DNA of 64,000 bases from Clostridium vitabionis. Lineage in GTDB: Bacteria > Bacillota > Clostridia > Lachnospirales > Lachnospiraceae. How positions within the stretch are numbered: the first letter of the stretch is position 1; each line of letters begins with the position of its first letter. The stretch is taken from positions 152,196 to 216,195 of the forward strand of contig NZ_JADKQA010000005.1 of NCBI RefSeq assembly GCF_015351765.1. Direction: 5' to 3'. This document shows, piece by piece, positions 1-9,273 of this stretch. Both the position numbers and the translations under genes were made by a program. The notes beneath the pieces were generated by a model. It did not search any database and was not told where the DNA came from. It saw only the letters and a program-made list of their open reading frames with translations.

Positions 1-105
<105 letters not shown>

Positions 106-303
106 TGATCCGGTTGAAGATCAACATCTGTCGTTCTTAACCGTAATTACTGTTTTAGGTTTGTTCTTGAAAACTCTTGAACTTTGGCCTTTCGATGAAG
201 GCCGCAGGCTCTACCTTATCGCCTGCTGTTCTTGGAATTTTCAGGGTTCTATATACTGTTCAGTTTTCAATGTCCTGTCGGCCACCCATTAAGGATGAGC
301 CAG

Positions 304-392
304 CGCAGAAGGAGGGATTTGAACCCTCGCACCGTTACTAGCGACCTACTCCCTTTCCAGGGGAGCCCCTTCAACCACTTGGGTACTTCTGC
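304..392 (-). tRNA. tRNA-Ser (anticodon GGA)
   Basis: The reverse complement folds as a class II tRNA. The acceptor arms GCAGAAG and CTTCTGC pair, followed by a G discriminator base. The anticodon stem and loop CTCCC-CTGGAAA-GGGAG gives anticodon GGA. There is a long variable arm, and the T arm contains GGTTCAAATCC. The 3' CCA is not encoded. It lies about 200 nt upstream of the 16S start in the same direction, so it is probably transcribed in the same rrn unit or from the same promoter. Confidence 0.95.
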
Positions 393-471
393 CTGTGACT
401 GAATTTCTCTCTCGAGTTTTTCTTGCCTCGCCGTCCGATGCTCGGTTGCCCCTTGCAAGTGACGCTCGACT

Positions 472-500
472 ATATTATCAAATCGGGAAGCTCTTGTCAA
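472..500 (-). promoter_or_regulatory. strong sigma-A promoter of the tRNA-Ser/rrn unit
   Basis: On the minus strand a perfect -35 box TTGACA (495-500) is separated by 17 nt from a -10 box TAATAT (472-477). It points leftward into tRNA-Ser and then 16S. No gene was seen in 393-697. Nothing other than this promoter stands out there. Confidence 0.8.
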
Positions 501-697
501 GAACTTTTTTTGATTCCCGTGTCCCTGCGTATGTGTCCGCCGCAAGGTGCCTTAATAATATAGCGCACTGCGGCGGAAATTGCAAGGGGAATTTTATCGT
601 TTTTATTCATATCCGTCTTTTTCACACGATGCGAATCCTTATATGGGGAGGACAAAATCTTTGCCACCCGCAATGATAACCCGATGCCGTTCCCCCT

Positions 698-1684
698 CTA
701 TCTGCCAAGCTCCTCCTCTGTGACAGGGATCTTCCCCCTCCCGGGATCGTAGACTGTCATCCCCGAAATCCGGATCCGGAACGGATATTTCCGGTCGCAG
801 AGAAATCCCATCCTCCGGTAGACGTCCAGCCGGTTCATCGGTTTCCGGCCTTCCATCGGATATTCCCGCATCAGCTGGCGGTAAGCATGGGTTCCCAGCC
901 GGTGATAGGGGAGGAATTCAAGCTCACTGCAGTTTTTCAGCATTCCGCAGAAATCCGCGCTGGCTTCCAGATTCGCGCGGCTGTCATTTACCCCCGCGAT
1001 CACCGGGATCCGGATATGGATCGCGCCCGGCCTGCAGACCTCATCTGCCAGGCGGATATTTTCCAGAATGATCCGGTTATCCACACCCGTCCAGTGCTGA
1101 TGCCCGAGCGGATCCATGCACTTGAGATCAATATAGGCCAGGCGCAGCCGGGGAAGGATCCGCCGCACATGCTCCGGCGAAGTGCAGAGATCCATCTCCG
1201 CCGCGGTGTCAATGCAGCACTCGTCGCAGGCATCCAGCAGCGCCTCGGCAAAATCCGTCTGACAGAAGATATCCCCGCCGGACAGCGTTACTCCGCCACC
1301 CGAATAATAATAGAAAATTTCATCCTTATGGATTTCCTCCATGACCTGGGGAACCGTCATCTGCCGGCCATACACCTGCTGGGCGCGGAAATTGCAGGCA
1401 TCCACGCATTTCCCGCAGTTTTTGCAGGCGCGGACATCCCGGACCACCGCATTTCCCTCCGGGGAGAATCCGAGTGCTCCTCCCGGACAGGCGGCAATAC
1501 AGGCACCGCAGAGCCGGCATCTCTCTCTCAGATAGTACACCTCCGGCTCACGCTTCTGGGATTCCGGCGTGGAACACCAGGCGCAGCGCAATGGACAGCC
1601 CTTGAGGAAAACGACGGTCCGCATGCCCTCGCCGTCGTTCAGGGAAATTCTCTCGATCCGAAGCACCGTCCCCGCCTTTTCCAT
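698..1684 (-). CDS. glycyl radical enzyme activating enzyme (radical SAM)
   Basis: This 328-residue protein installs the glycyl radical on a partner enzyme by reductive cleavage of S-adenosylmethionine. The radical SAM motif CPLRCAWC (C30, C34, C37) follows the family opening with GEGMRTVVFLKGC. Two ferredoxin-type four-cysteine clusters follow (C56-C66 and C87-C97). Such clusters are typical of activases of the dehydratase, decarboxylase and choline-lyase group and are absent from simple PflA. The start at 1684 was chosen because a GGGAGGAG ribosome binding site precedes it; the open frame extends further upstream without one. It lies 133 nt downstream of the glycyl radical enzyme and is its evident partner. 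Confidence 0.93.
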   Translation of the reverse strand: MEKAGTVLRIERISLNDGEGMRTVVFLKGCPLRCAWCSTPESQKREPEVYYLRERCRLCGACIAACPGGALGFSPEGNAVVRDVRACKNCGKCVDACNFRAQQVYGRQMTVPQVMEEIHKDEIFYYYSGGGVTLSGGDIFCQTDFAEALLDACDECCIDTAAEMDLCTSPEHVRRILPRLRLAYIDLKCMDPLGHQHWTGVDNRIILENIRLADEVCRPGAIHIRIPVIAGVNDSRANLEASADFCGMLKNCSELEFLPYHRLGTHAYRQLMREYPMEGRKPMNRLDVYRRMGFLCDRKYPFRIRISGMTVYDPGRGKIPVTEEELGR

Positions 1685-1817
1685 AATCTCCTCCCTTCCG
1701 GAGCGCCGGCATACACCGCGCGGCAGACATTTCGCATAATGCGGGTCACCTGCCGCGGCCGCTGTCTTGCCTATTCTTCCCGGCAGCCCGGAAGATCCGG
1801 CAGAATCCCCCACCAGG

Positions 1818-4232
1818 TCATGCGATCGCCGAATGATTTGTCCGGGAAATAATATCGTCCTGTACCTCTTTCCCGAGCTCGGTGAAGTACGCGGTGTAGC
1901 CGGCGACGCGGACAAGCAGGCCGGTATACTGCTCCGGGTGCCTCTGCGCGTCCAGCAGTGTCTCGGTGTCCACGACATTGAACTGCGCGTGGAAGACGCC
2001 CAGGGAGCAGAGACCGCGGAGATAATTCATCATCTGTTTTGTCGAGTCCGGATTATCCCGGAAGGTCGTATCCATTTTCACATTGAGCAGCGTGCCCTGG
2101 TTGAATCTCCCGTGCGGGATATGGGAAATGGAATGCAGTACCGCGCTCATGCCCTCGGTGTCCGTCCCCTGGTTCGGGGAGAGGCCGTCAGCCAGCGGCT
2201 TCCAGGCATTCCGCCCCGACGGCAGCGCCCCGACCTCGAGGCCGAATGGCGTATTGCCGGAAACCGGGAGAATGCCGGGCGTCATTTTCCCGAACTTGCT
2301 GTGGAAGGATTCGATGTAATCCGCGATAAACGTGAAGAGATCCCCAGCCAGCTCGTTGGTCTCCCTGTCGTCGTTGCCATACTTCGGCGCCTCGTCACAC
2401 ATCTTTTTCACATCCTCAAATCCCCGGAAATCCGCATCCAGGGCATCCAGAAGCCGCTGCATGGTGACCTTCTTCTCATCATAGACGAGCCTCTTCACCG
2501 CAATCAGGCTGTTCACGAGGTCAGCAACACCGATCGCGTCAATGCCGTTCCCGAGATTGTACTTCGCACCGCCCCAGGCGTAATCCTTCGCCCTGTCCAC
2601 GCACTCGTCAAAGGACATCGAAAGACACGGGACCACATTCTGGAAGCCGATATCGTCATTGACATTGCTTGACGCGACGGTCGCGCGGATCTCATACCTG
2701 ATCTGCTCTTTGCAGGCATCCAGAAATTCGTCAAATGTCCGGAAGGTTCTCGGGTCGCCGGTCTTGATGGAAGCCTGTTTATGATATTTGCGGCTCATCC
2801 CGTCAAGAAGTGTATATTCCACGGCAGCGCCCAGGTTAAAGTCCGCATAGGCAGTATAGCAGCGCTGTTTTCCCGCGAGATTCGTCTCCACACAACCGCA
2901 GGGGTTCCAGTTGTAGGCCTCCTTCAGTGGAATCCCCTTATTGAGCACCATCTGGATGCCGATCTCGTCATTGTGAAATGCCGGGAAGCCGGTGCCGAGC
3001 TTGATGACCTCGACGATTTTCTTGAGGAAGCCGGCCGGATTCTGTGCCATATTGTAGCGGACGGAGAGGGACGGCTGATACAGCCGGACCTCCGCGGTTG
3101 CCTGCAGGATCATATAGGAGAGGTCATTAACCGCATCCATACCCCGCTCATCGACACCGCCGCAGCAGACATTCTGGAACATCGGATACCCGGCGGAAAA
3201 TTCCGCAGTCACCCTGTCCTGAAACAGGCACTGCTCGGAGAATTTCACCCAGAGACAGTCCAGAAGCTCCTGTGCCTCATCCGGGGTGATCCTCCCGGCC
3301 TCCAGATCCGCCTTGTAATAAGGATACAGGTACTGGTCCATCCGTCCCGGATTGTAGCTGGCGGCATTCTGCTCCATGATCAGGCAGTTCTGGTAAATGT
3401 ACATGCTCTGGATGGCTTCCCGGAAGGTTCTTGCCGGATACTCCGGAACCCGGTCGCAGGTGGCCGCGATCTCACCCAGCTCCGCGCGGCGCGCCGGATC
3501 CTGCTCCAGCGCCGCCTGGCGGCGCGCCTCGGCAGCGTAGCGGTGGCCAAGCTCAGCAACGCCCTGCGCCGCCATATCCAGGGCTTTCAGATACTCCATT
3601 TTCTCATAGTCCCCGGCCCTGCAGATATCGAGCGTGGCATAAACCTTCCGAATATGCCCGCGGATTCCCTTCATGCCTTCACGGATCACGGTCTCATATC
3701 CGGCAGTGGTCTCACCCCAGCCCCGAACCGCCTTCCGGTTGATATAGACCGCACCGCAGTCGCGGAGCACCGCCGCGAAATCCGGGCACTGCTTAAGCCA
3801 CTGCTCATAGGTAGAGCGTCCCCTCCAGTACGGGCGGATAATCTCGTTAAATAGCTTTTTGTCCTCATCGGACAGGTCAAAAGGATCATATGGGCGGGTG
3901 CTGATGGTATCCAGCTCATCCTCCAGGACACTCCAGCACTTGTCCACGCTGAGCAGCGCGCCTCTCTGCCTGCTGCCCGCATTCCCGACAATCAGCTCAT
4001 CCGGCCAGATGGGAACTGTCTTCTCCCGGCACTGCTTCCGGAAGGCATACGCCTTCTTCACGCAGAGCGGCTCCCCCTCCGCCTCCTGGAAGCCCCTGGT
4101 CAGAATCACCGCATCCTCAAGATCGATGGACGGCCTTGTATCCAGTACCCGCTTTTTCAGGCGGTTCACCCTGGCCATATAGGGCTTTTCCGCCGGTGCC
4201 GCCTGCCCCGCCTTCTTCATCGTCATGTTCAT
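1818..4232 (-). CDS. glycyl radical enzyme, pyruvate formate-lyase/dehydratase family, substrate unassigned
   Basis: This is an 804-residue anaerobic radical enzyme. The C-terminal glycyl radical loop RVAGYTAYF places the radical at about G778. The thiyl site NPCGCVET has C447 followed by E449, the CxE arrangement shared by glycyl radical dehydratases (HypD, glycerol dehydratase), CutC and related lyases. A second cysteine sits two residues before the catalytic one. PFL itself has a Cys-Cys pair, so this is not formate acetyltransferase. The start at 4232 follows an AGGAGG site at good spacing. I could not assign the substrate from sequence alone. The adjacent activase with extra ferredoxin clusters supports a non-PFL role. 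Confidence 0.9.
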   Translation of the reverse strand: MNMTMKKAGQAAPAEKPYMARVNRLKKRVLDTRPSIDLEDAVILTRGFQEAEGEPLCVKKAYAFRKQCREKTVPIWPDELIVGNAGSRQRGALLSVDKCWSVLEDELDTISTRPYDPFDLSDEDKKLFNEIIRPYWRGRSTYEQWLKQCPDFAAVLRDCGAVYINRKAVRGWGETTAGYETVIREGMKGIRGHIRKVYATLDICRAGDYEKMEYLKALDMAAQGVAELGHRYAAEARRQAALEQDPARRAELGEIAATCDRVPEYPARTFREAIQSMYIYQNCLIMEQNAASYNPGRMDQYLYPYYKADLEAGRITPDEAQELLDCLWVKFSEQCLFQDRVTAEFSAGYPMFQNVCCGGVDERGMDAVNDLSYMILQATAEVRLYQPSLSVRYNMAQNPAGFLKKIVEVIKLGTGFPAFHNDEIGIQMVLNKGIPLKEAYNWNPCGCVETNLAGKQRCYTAYADFNLGAAVEYTLLDGMSRKYHKQASIKTGDPRTFRTFDEFLDACKEQIRYEIRATVASSNVNDDIGFQNVVPCLSMSFDECVDRAKDYAWGGAKYNLGNGIDAIGVADLVNSLIAVKRLVYDEKKVTMQRLLDALDADFRGFEDVKKMCDEAPKYGNDDRETNELAGDLFTFIADYIESFHSKFGKMTPGILPVSGNTPFGLEVGALPSGRNAWKPLADGLSPNQGTDTEGMSAVLHSISHIPHGRFNQGTLLNVKMDTTFRDNPDSTKQMMNYLRGLCSLGVFHAQFNVVDTETLLDAQRHPEQYTGLLVRVAGYTAYFTELGKEVQDDIISRTNHSAIA

Positions 4233-4273
4233 CTCTGCCTCCTGTCCGGATACGACCACTTGATCCCGTCTTT

Positions 4274-4311
4274 CCTATACCTTACCATCTCCTTCGGCGG
4301 CATGGTATAGG
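4274..4311. promoter_or_regulatory. inverted repeat upstream of the glycyl radical enzyme
   Basis: CCTATACC (4274-4281) and GGTATAGG (4304-4311) form an 8-bp dyad with a 22-nt centre, about 40 nt upstream of the gene start. It could be an operator or a leader hairpin. I saw no clear promoter. The rest of 4233-4658 holds only this dyad and the terminator at its right side. Confidence 0.35.
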
Positions 4312-4554
4312 ATACCGGAAAAATTAACAGATCCAGGCCGGCGTGGAAATGTTGCAGTCTGTCCGCTCCATTTCAGTAATCGCGCGGATGGTCGGCTGCA
4401 GCCAGGTGAGCAATTCTATCTCGACCTTCTGGAACACCATCGGCTGCGCCCGGCCGCATACCGGAAGCAACTTGTCGAGGCGAAAAATGGCGGCGATACA
4501 GAATGGCTTTTTTCATAAAAATGCTTTCCAAAGTCCAAAAAAACAAACGCCAAG

Positions 4555-4593
4555 TATAAAAACTTCCGCTGCCAAATTTTTCTCCGGCAGCGG
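4555..4593 (-). terminator. rho-independent terminator of the TRAP operon
   Basis: On the minus strand CCGCTGCC pairs with GGCAGCGG (4566-4573 with 4586-4593) and is followed by AAGTTTTTAT. It closes the six-gene operon that ends at 4659. Confidence 0.75.
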
Positions 4594-4658
4594 ATCATTA
4601 CCAGTCTATGAGAGTTAAATATTCCTCCCGAAAGCAAGCTATGGTAAAAGATTTTCCC

Positions 4659-5432
4659 TCACAAAAACCACCCCCCAGTGATATTCATCACATCGCCTGT
4701 GACATATCCCGCATCCGGGGACGCATAATACAGAAAAGCCATAGCCACCTCCCGTGTCGTCCCAAAACGTTTCATTGGGATCAGTTTGCTGTGAAGCTCA
4801 TTATAATAGCTGTTATTGGCAGCTGACATCGCCGTGGTGATCCGCCCGCCAGCCACAGCATTCACCGTAATATTATACGGCGCAAGCTCAAACGCAGTTG
4901 CCTTTGTCAGCCCGATCGCGCCTCTCTTGGATACAGAATAACAGGCAGAAGCCGGCCCATGCTCACTGTTCGTCAAACCGACAACTGAGCTCATATTGAT
5001 AATTCTCCCATACTTCTGCCGGATCATTCCAGGAGCGACAGCTTTTTCAAAATAGAACATGGAGTTCAAATTTACGTCTATGACCTGTTGCCACTGGCTG
5101 TCTGAAATTTCCCAAAAAGGCAATTTCATCCCGCCTTCTTTTTTCGGGGAAATCCCCGCGACGTTTGCCAGGATATCCACACCGCCGAGAAACTCTTCTG
5201 CTTTTCGAACGACTTGCTGGCATTGCTCTGGATATTCGACGTCACATTGTAGTGCCTTAACACGAACGCCTTTTTCAAGCAAGGCTTGCTCTGAATTTGC
5301 TAACTTTTCCGCATTTCTGGCACAGATTACCAGATCAGCACCTGCATCCGCATAAACCTCGGCCACCGCGTAACCTATTCCGCTGTCGCCACCAGTGATC
5401 AGGGCACGTTTTCCTTTCAAAATTTGTTCCAT
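4659..5432 (-). CDS. SDR family NAD(P)-dependent oxidoreductase
   Basis: This 257-residue protein is a classical short-chain dehydrogenase. The nucleotide site TGGDSGIG lies near residue 12, NVAG follows in the middle, and the catalytic YSVSK supplies Tyr and Lys. The C-terminal end GDVMNITGGWFL is typical of the KduD/FabG-like group. The start at 5432 follows CGGAGG. It is the last gene of the TRAP operon, so it probably oxidises or reduces the imported sugar acid or its product. The exact substrate is unknown. Confidence 0.88.
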   Translation of the reverse strand: MEQILKGKRALITGGDSGIGYAVAEVYADAGADLVICARNAEKLANSEQALLEKGVRVKALQCDVEYPEQCQQVVRKAEEFLGGVDILANVAGISPKKEGGMKLPFWEISDSQWQQVIDVNLNSMFYFEKAVAPGMIRQKYGRIINMSSVVGLTNSEHGPASACYSVSKRGAIGLTKATAFELAPYNITVNAVAGGRITTAMSAANNSYYNELHSKLIPMKRFGTTREVAMAFLYYASPDAGYVTGDVMNITGGWFL

Positions 5433-5532
5433 AAAGCCTCCGTTTGTCGCCGCTATTGTTTGGCACATCTTGCTGCATCTTTCAAATCAACTGCTGAAGA
5501 CCCCACTATTTTTCGCTTGCAACACTTTCCAT

Positions 5533-6813
5533 CTATAGATAACCGAGAATATGTGGAATCCACGTTGTGAACGGCTCCCAGAGACAGCACAGCAACAGTG
5601 ACGCAACATTGCACATAAGAAATGGTATGGATGCCTTAAACAGGTCAAAAATATCTTCTTTGGCAATTCCTGCAACAATAAACAGACAGTTACCCACCGG
5701 AGGGGTACAAAGCCCGATGCCTAAATTAATCGTCATCATGCATCCGAATTGAATTGGGCTCATCCCATACGCTTCAACAACTGGGAGAAAAATCGGAGCA
5801 AACAAGAGCATCGCCGGAACAAGATCCATGACACAGCCGACCATAAAGAGAATCAGATTGATCAGGATAAGAATAACCGCCAGGCTGTTAATATTTTTAG
5901 AAAAGAACTCCACGATCAGCATCGGGATCTGTTCCATATTGATAATATACGCAACGACCGTTGCCACGGCAACCGTGAGCAACGCAATTGCTGTTGTCAC
6001 TGCCGACCGGATCATCAGATCCGGAAGATCTCTCCAACAAAATTCCTTGTAAACGAAAACGCCCAGAAAAAGTGCATACAATACCGCAATACAACCGACT
6101 TCCGTCGCCGTCGCCACGCCAAGCCCGCAACCGCCAAGAATAATCAATGGCAGAATCAGGGACATCCAGCTTTCTTTAAAAGCCGACCAGACTTCCCGAC
6201 GGCTTGCCTTGGGATGCACTGGATATTGTTTTTTTCTGGCAATCCGGTTGACGACAAACATCATGGCAAAACCAACAAATAATCCGGGGAGAAGCCCAGC
6301 CATAAACATCGCCCCGATCGAAACCCCCGCCGTCAGAGCATAGAGGCACTGAGGAATAGATGGAGGAATCAGAATCCCGATTGTTGAAGCTGCCGTGGTG
6401 ATTCCACCGGAATACTTGGTATCATATCCTTCTTCCGACATTGCAGGGATCACCATACCGCCAATCGCCGCAGCATCTGCAACCGCAGATCCACTTATTC
6501 CGCCGAAGAACATGCTGGCCATAACATCAACCAATCCGGTTCCACCCGGGATATGTCCGACGAGTGCTGAACAAAATCGGACAAGTCTTTTGGCAAGCCC
6601 TGTTTCTCCGCAAAGATTACCAGCAATAATATACAAGGGGACAGCAATCATGCTGAAGGAATTAATGCCACCAAGCATTTTCTGAGGCAGAGTGATCAAA
6701 TCCAGATATTCCCCTCGCATGATTCCACACACTGCGCCCAATCCAAGAGCAAAAGCAATCGGTGTGCCAACAAACAGGAGCAGAAAAAATACAATCAAAG
6801 TTATCGCAGTCAT
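5533..6813 (-). CDS. dctM: TRAP transporter large permease, DctM/SiaM type
   Basis: This 426-residue membrane protein has about twelve hydrophobic segments. It begins MTAITLIVFFLLLFVGTPIAFALG, the usual start of DctM subunits. It contains the conserved GGISGSAVADAAAIG stretch and the end motif FGCMMTINLGIGLCTPPVGN. It forms the ion-coupled channel of a tripartite importer with DctQ and DctP. Its ATG overlaps the stop of dctQ by 4 nt, which indicates translational coupling. Frames upstream of 6813 belong to dctQ. Confidence 0.95.
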   Translation of the reverse strand: MTAITLIVFFLLLFVGTPIAFALGLGAVCGIMRGEYLDLITLPQKMLGGINSFSMIAVPLYIIAGNLCGETGLAKRLVRFCSALVGHIPGGTGLVDVMASMFFGGISGSAVADAAAIGGMVIPAMSEEGYDTKYSGGITTAASTIGILIPPSIPQCLYALTAGVSIGAMFMAGLLPGLFVGFAMMFVVNRIARKKQYPVHPKASRREVWSAFKESWMSLILPLIILGGCGLGVATATEVGCIAVLYALFLGVFVYKEFCWRDLPDLMIRSAVTTAIALLTVAVATVVAYIINMEQIPMLIVEFFSKNINSLAVILILINLILFMVGCVMDLVPAMLLFAPIFLPVVEAYGMSPIQFGCMMTINLGIGLCTPPVGNCLFIVAGIAKEDIFDLFKASIPFLMCNVASLLLCCLWEPFTTWIPHILGYL

Positions 6814-7307
6814 CTGTTCTTCTCCTTTCTTTCCGACCGCTCCAGAAGAACCGAGGTCTGCCCCCAGAGCATCAGGATCCCGGAAATAGGAAGAATACCG
6901 TACAATGCGATGTATGGCCACTTCATGACTTCTGACAATGTGCTGCCATTTCTCACTGCAAACTGATAGCCATAAACCAAATAGATCAGTAAAAAAATAT
7001 ATACGGCGACATCAGAAATAAGATGAAACAAGGTCATTACTGGCTTCGGCAGATTCATTTTCTCTATTTCCAGCCGGACATGTCCGGCTTCACGCAATCC
7101 CAGTGCAGCCCCGAGAAAAACATCATATACTAGCATAAAGCAGCAAAATTCATTTCCCCACTTAATTGGCATACTGAGAATATACCTCATCAATACCTGC
7201 ATGGTGGAGACAACCACCATCAGGACAGTGCAGAGAAAAACGATGCTTTTTACGATCCTGAAGATCAGACGGTCTGCCGCGAACCAGCCTCTTTTCCACG
7301 CAGCCAA
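6810..7307 (-). CDS. dctQ: TRAP transporter small permease, DctQ type
   Basis: This 165-residue protein has four hydrophobic segments. The W-G-N-E motif in MPIKWGNEFCCFMLVY is typical of DctQ subunits. It starts with TTG at 7307, supported by a GGGGGG site 8 nt upstream. The gene lies between dctP and dctM. It bridges the large permease in the cytoplasmic membrane. Confidence 0.92.
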   Translation of the reverse strand: MAAWKRGWFAADRLIFRIVKSIVFLCTVLMVVVSTMQVLMRYILSMPIKWGNEFCCFMLVYDVFLGAALGLREAGHVRLEIEKMNLPKPVMTLFHLISDVAVYIFLLIYLVYGYQFAVRNGSTLSEVMKWPYIALYGILPISGILMLWGQTSVLLERSERKEKNR

Positions 7308-7369
7308 GTTCTTAACCCCCCTTCGATTTCAGTATGTCAAGAATCACTGTCAAATAAGTTCAAATAAAC

Positions 7370-8461
7370 TTATTTTGCAAGAGCCTGAATCTGTCCCACA
7401 ATTTTTGCTGACAGTTCATCCTTGGTAAATGATGGATATACTTTCTCCTCGACAATCGACTTCATCTTTGCAAGATCTTCTGCTGGCATTTCCGTCACTT
7501 CCTCTTTAGTTTTAAGTGTCTCCAGAAGTTCGGCATTCCGTTTATTATTTTCCTCACCAGCCTGATCCGCAGCGTATTTTGCTGCTTCCCGAATGGCATC
7601 CTGGACATCCTGAGGGTATTTGTCAAAAACCACTTTTGAAAACTGAATCTCATCTGGAATGGTCGAGTGGTTGGTCACGCAGAGATATGGGCAAACCTCA
7701 TAATATCCATTCGTCCAGATCAGCTGATACGGGTTTTCCTGAGCATCCACAACCTTTGTCTGCAATGCCGTATACAGATCGTTGATATCCATAGGTGTAG
7801 GGCTTGCTCCCCAAGCCTCGAACGAGTCCATCAGTACATCCGTATTTGGAGTGCGGATCACTAATCCGTTGAGATCCTTGAGCCCGGAGATCTTCTTTGT
7901 TGAAGTAATCTCCCGATTGCCAGCTTCAAACATTCCCAGCATGTAGATTCCCTGATCTTCGAAGCACTGTGCAATTTCCTCACGGATCTCTTTTCCCTCA
8001 TCGCCTCGAAGAACTTTCGTCTGCTGCTCATCTGATGTAAAAAGAAACGGCAGGTTCAAGACTTCAAGGCGGGGATCAATCTGGGAATGGCGGCCAAAAG
8101 TAACCGCATCAAGCGTCCCCATCTTCAACATGTCGATCATCTCCGTCTGGCTCCCCAGGGTTCCATTTGGAAAGATCTTTACTTCAACACGATCAGTCCC
8201 AAGCAGTTCTGTCAGTTTACTCTTGAAAGCTTCCGCGCAATATTGGTAAATGTTCTCCTCCGAACCATTATGACCGAGTCGAATGGTAATCTTTTCTCCA
8301 GTAGAACCTCCGCCAGAAGCCGATGCTGCCTCAGCAGAAGAACTTGTGGAGGAGCCTGAAGCAGACGCTGCAGGTTTTACACCGGATCCGCAGCCAACTG
8401 TCATTGTTACGATTCCCATAGTGAGCAACAAACTAGTGATTTGCTTTTCAATTCGCTTCAT
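7370..8461 (-). CDS. dctP: TRAP transporter substrate-binding lipoprotein, DctP type
   Basis: This 363-residue extracytoplasmic receptor captures the solute and passes it to DctQM. A basic N-terminus and hydrophobic stretch end in a lipobox with the modifiable cysteine at C24 (TVGC). A serine/alanine-rich linker follows. The body has DctP family features such as LGHNGSEENIYQYCAEAF, PNGTLGSQTEMIDMLKMGTLDA (split across the domain) and GLKDLNGLVIRTPNT. The ligand is probably an organic or sugar acid, given the neighbouring dehydrogenases and isomerase. That is inference. Confidence 0.93.
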   Translation of the reverse strand: MKRIEKQITSLLLTMGIVTMTVGCGSGVKPAASASGSSTSSSAEAASASGGGSTGEKITIRLGHNGSEENIYQYCAEAFKSKLTELLGTDRVEVKIFPNGTLGSQTEMIDMLKMGTLDAVTFGRHSQIDPRLEVLNLPFLFTSDEQQTKVLRGDEGKEIREEIAQCFEDQGIYMLGMFEAGNREITSTKKISGLKDLNGLVIRTPNTDVLMDSFEAWGASPTPMDINDLYTALQTKVVDAQENPYQLIWTNGYYEVCPYLCVTNHSTIPDEIQFSKVVFDKYPQDVQDAIREAAKYAADQAGEENNKRNAELLETLKTKEEVTEMPAEDLAKMKSIVEEKVYPSFTKDELSAKIVGQIQALAK

Positions 8462-8510
8462 AAATACCCCCTTGATCTTTCCGATCTCCTGTTTTAGTTT
8501 TCACATCTTA

Positions 8511-9269
8511 TCAATGCCCATACATTAATCCGCCATTTACATCAAGAACCACGCCAGTTGTCCATCCGGCATCATCGCTCGCCAGATAGGCAATTGCCCC
8601 TGCGATATCGTCCATCTCCCCAAGTCTCTGAATCCGAGTTCCCGATTCCAGCCGTTTCACGTCTTCCGGTTTCATCGAGTAAAACATTTTCCCCTTCAGC
8701 GGCCCCGGTGCCACGGAATTAACAGTAATATTCCATGGTCCCAATTCGTATGCCATATTCATTGTCATGCCGACAATCCCTGCTTTGGCTGCCGCATAAT
8801 TAGCGCCAACCCCAGGTCTTCCTGTTCGGCCACCGATTGAGGAAATAAAAATAATCCTCCCGTAATTCTGCTCCCGCATAATATGGGCAACACATTTTGC
8901 TGAATGATACACACCCGTAAGATTGATATCAATCACATCCTGCCAATCCTTCTCAGACAACTCTTCCAGTGGATGATGACGCAGAATGCCTGCCGTTGCA
9001 ACCATGATATCTACCCTTCCATAAGTTTTTCTGGTGAACTCTGCCACGCGGAAGCAGTCATCCATGCTTCGGACATCCCCCGGAATTGTTTTTACCTGAT
9101 CCTCATAACCAAGCTCATCAAATTCCTGTTTCACTACCTTCAGCCCTTCCTCAGAAAAATCCGTCAGGACAACATTGGCGCCCTCTTTTAAAAAGCGGCT
9201 TGTTGTTGCATGAGCGATATCTCCCGCCCCGCCGGTGATGATTGCTGTCTTGTTTTCAAATCGTTTCAT
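8511..9269 (-). CDS. SDR family oxidoreductase
   Basis: This 252-residue short-chain dehydrogenase has the nucleotide site TGGAGDIA, in which the last glycine of the usual GxxxGxG is replaced by alanine. It also has the catalytic YAAAK and the C-terminal stretch TGVVLDVNGG. It is a second SDR in the same operon as the one at 4659 and is clearly different in sequence. It lies 4 nt downstream of the TIM-barrel gene. The pair may act on two successive steps or on two epimers. The substrate is not known. Confidence 0.88.
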   Translation of the reverse strand: MKRFENKTAIITGGAGDIAHATTSRFLKEGANVVLTDFSEEGLKVVKQEFDELGYEDQVKTIPGDVRSMDDCFRVAEFTRKTYGRVDIMVATAGILRHHPLEELSEKDWQDVIDINLTGVYHSAKCVAHIMREQNYGRIIFISSIGGRTGRPGVGANYAAAKAGIVGMTMNMAYELGPWNITVNSVAPGPLKGKMFYSMKPEDVKRLESGTRIQRLGEMDDIAGAIAYLASDDAGWTTGVVLDVNGGLMYGH

Positions 9270-9273
9270 GGAC

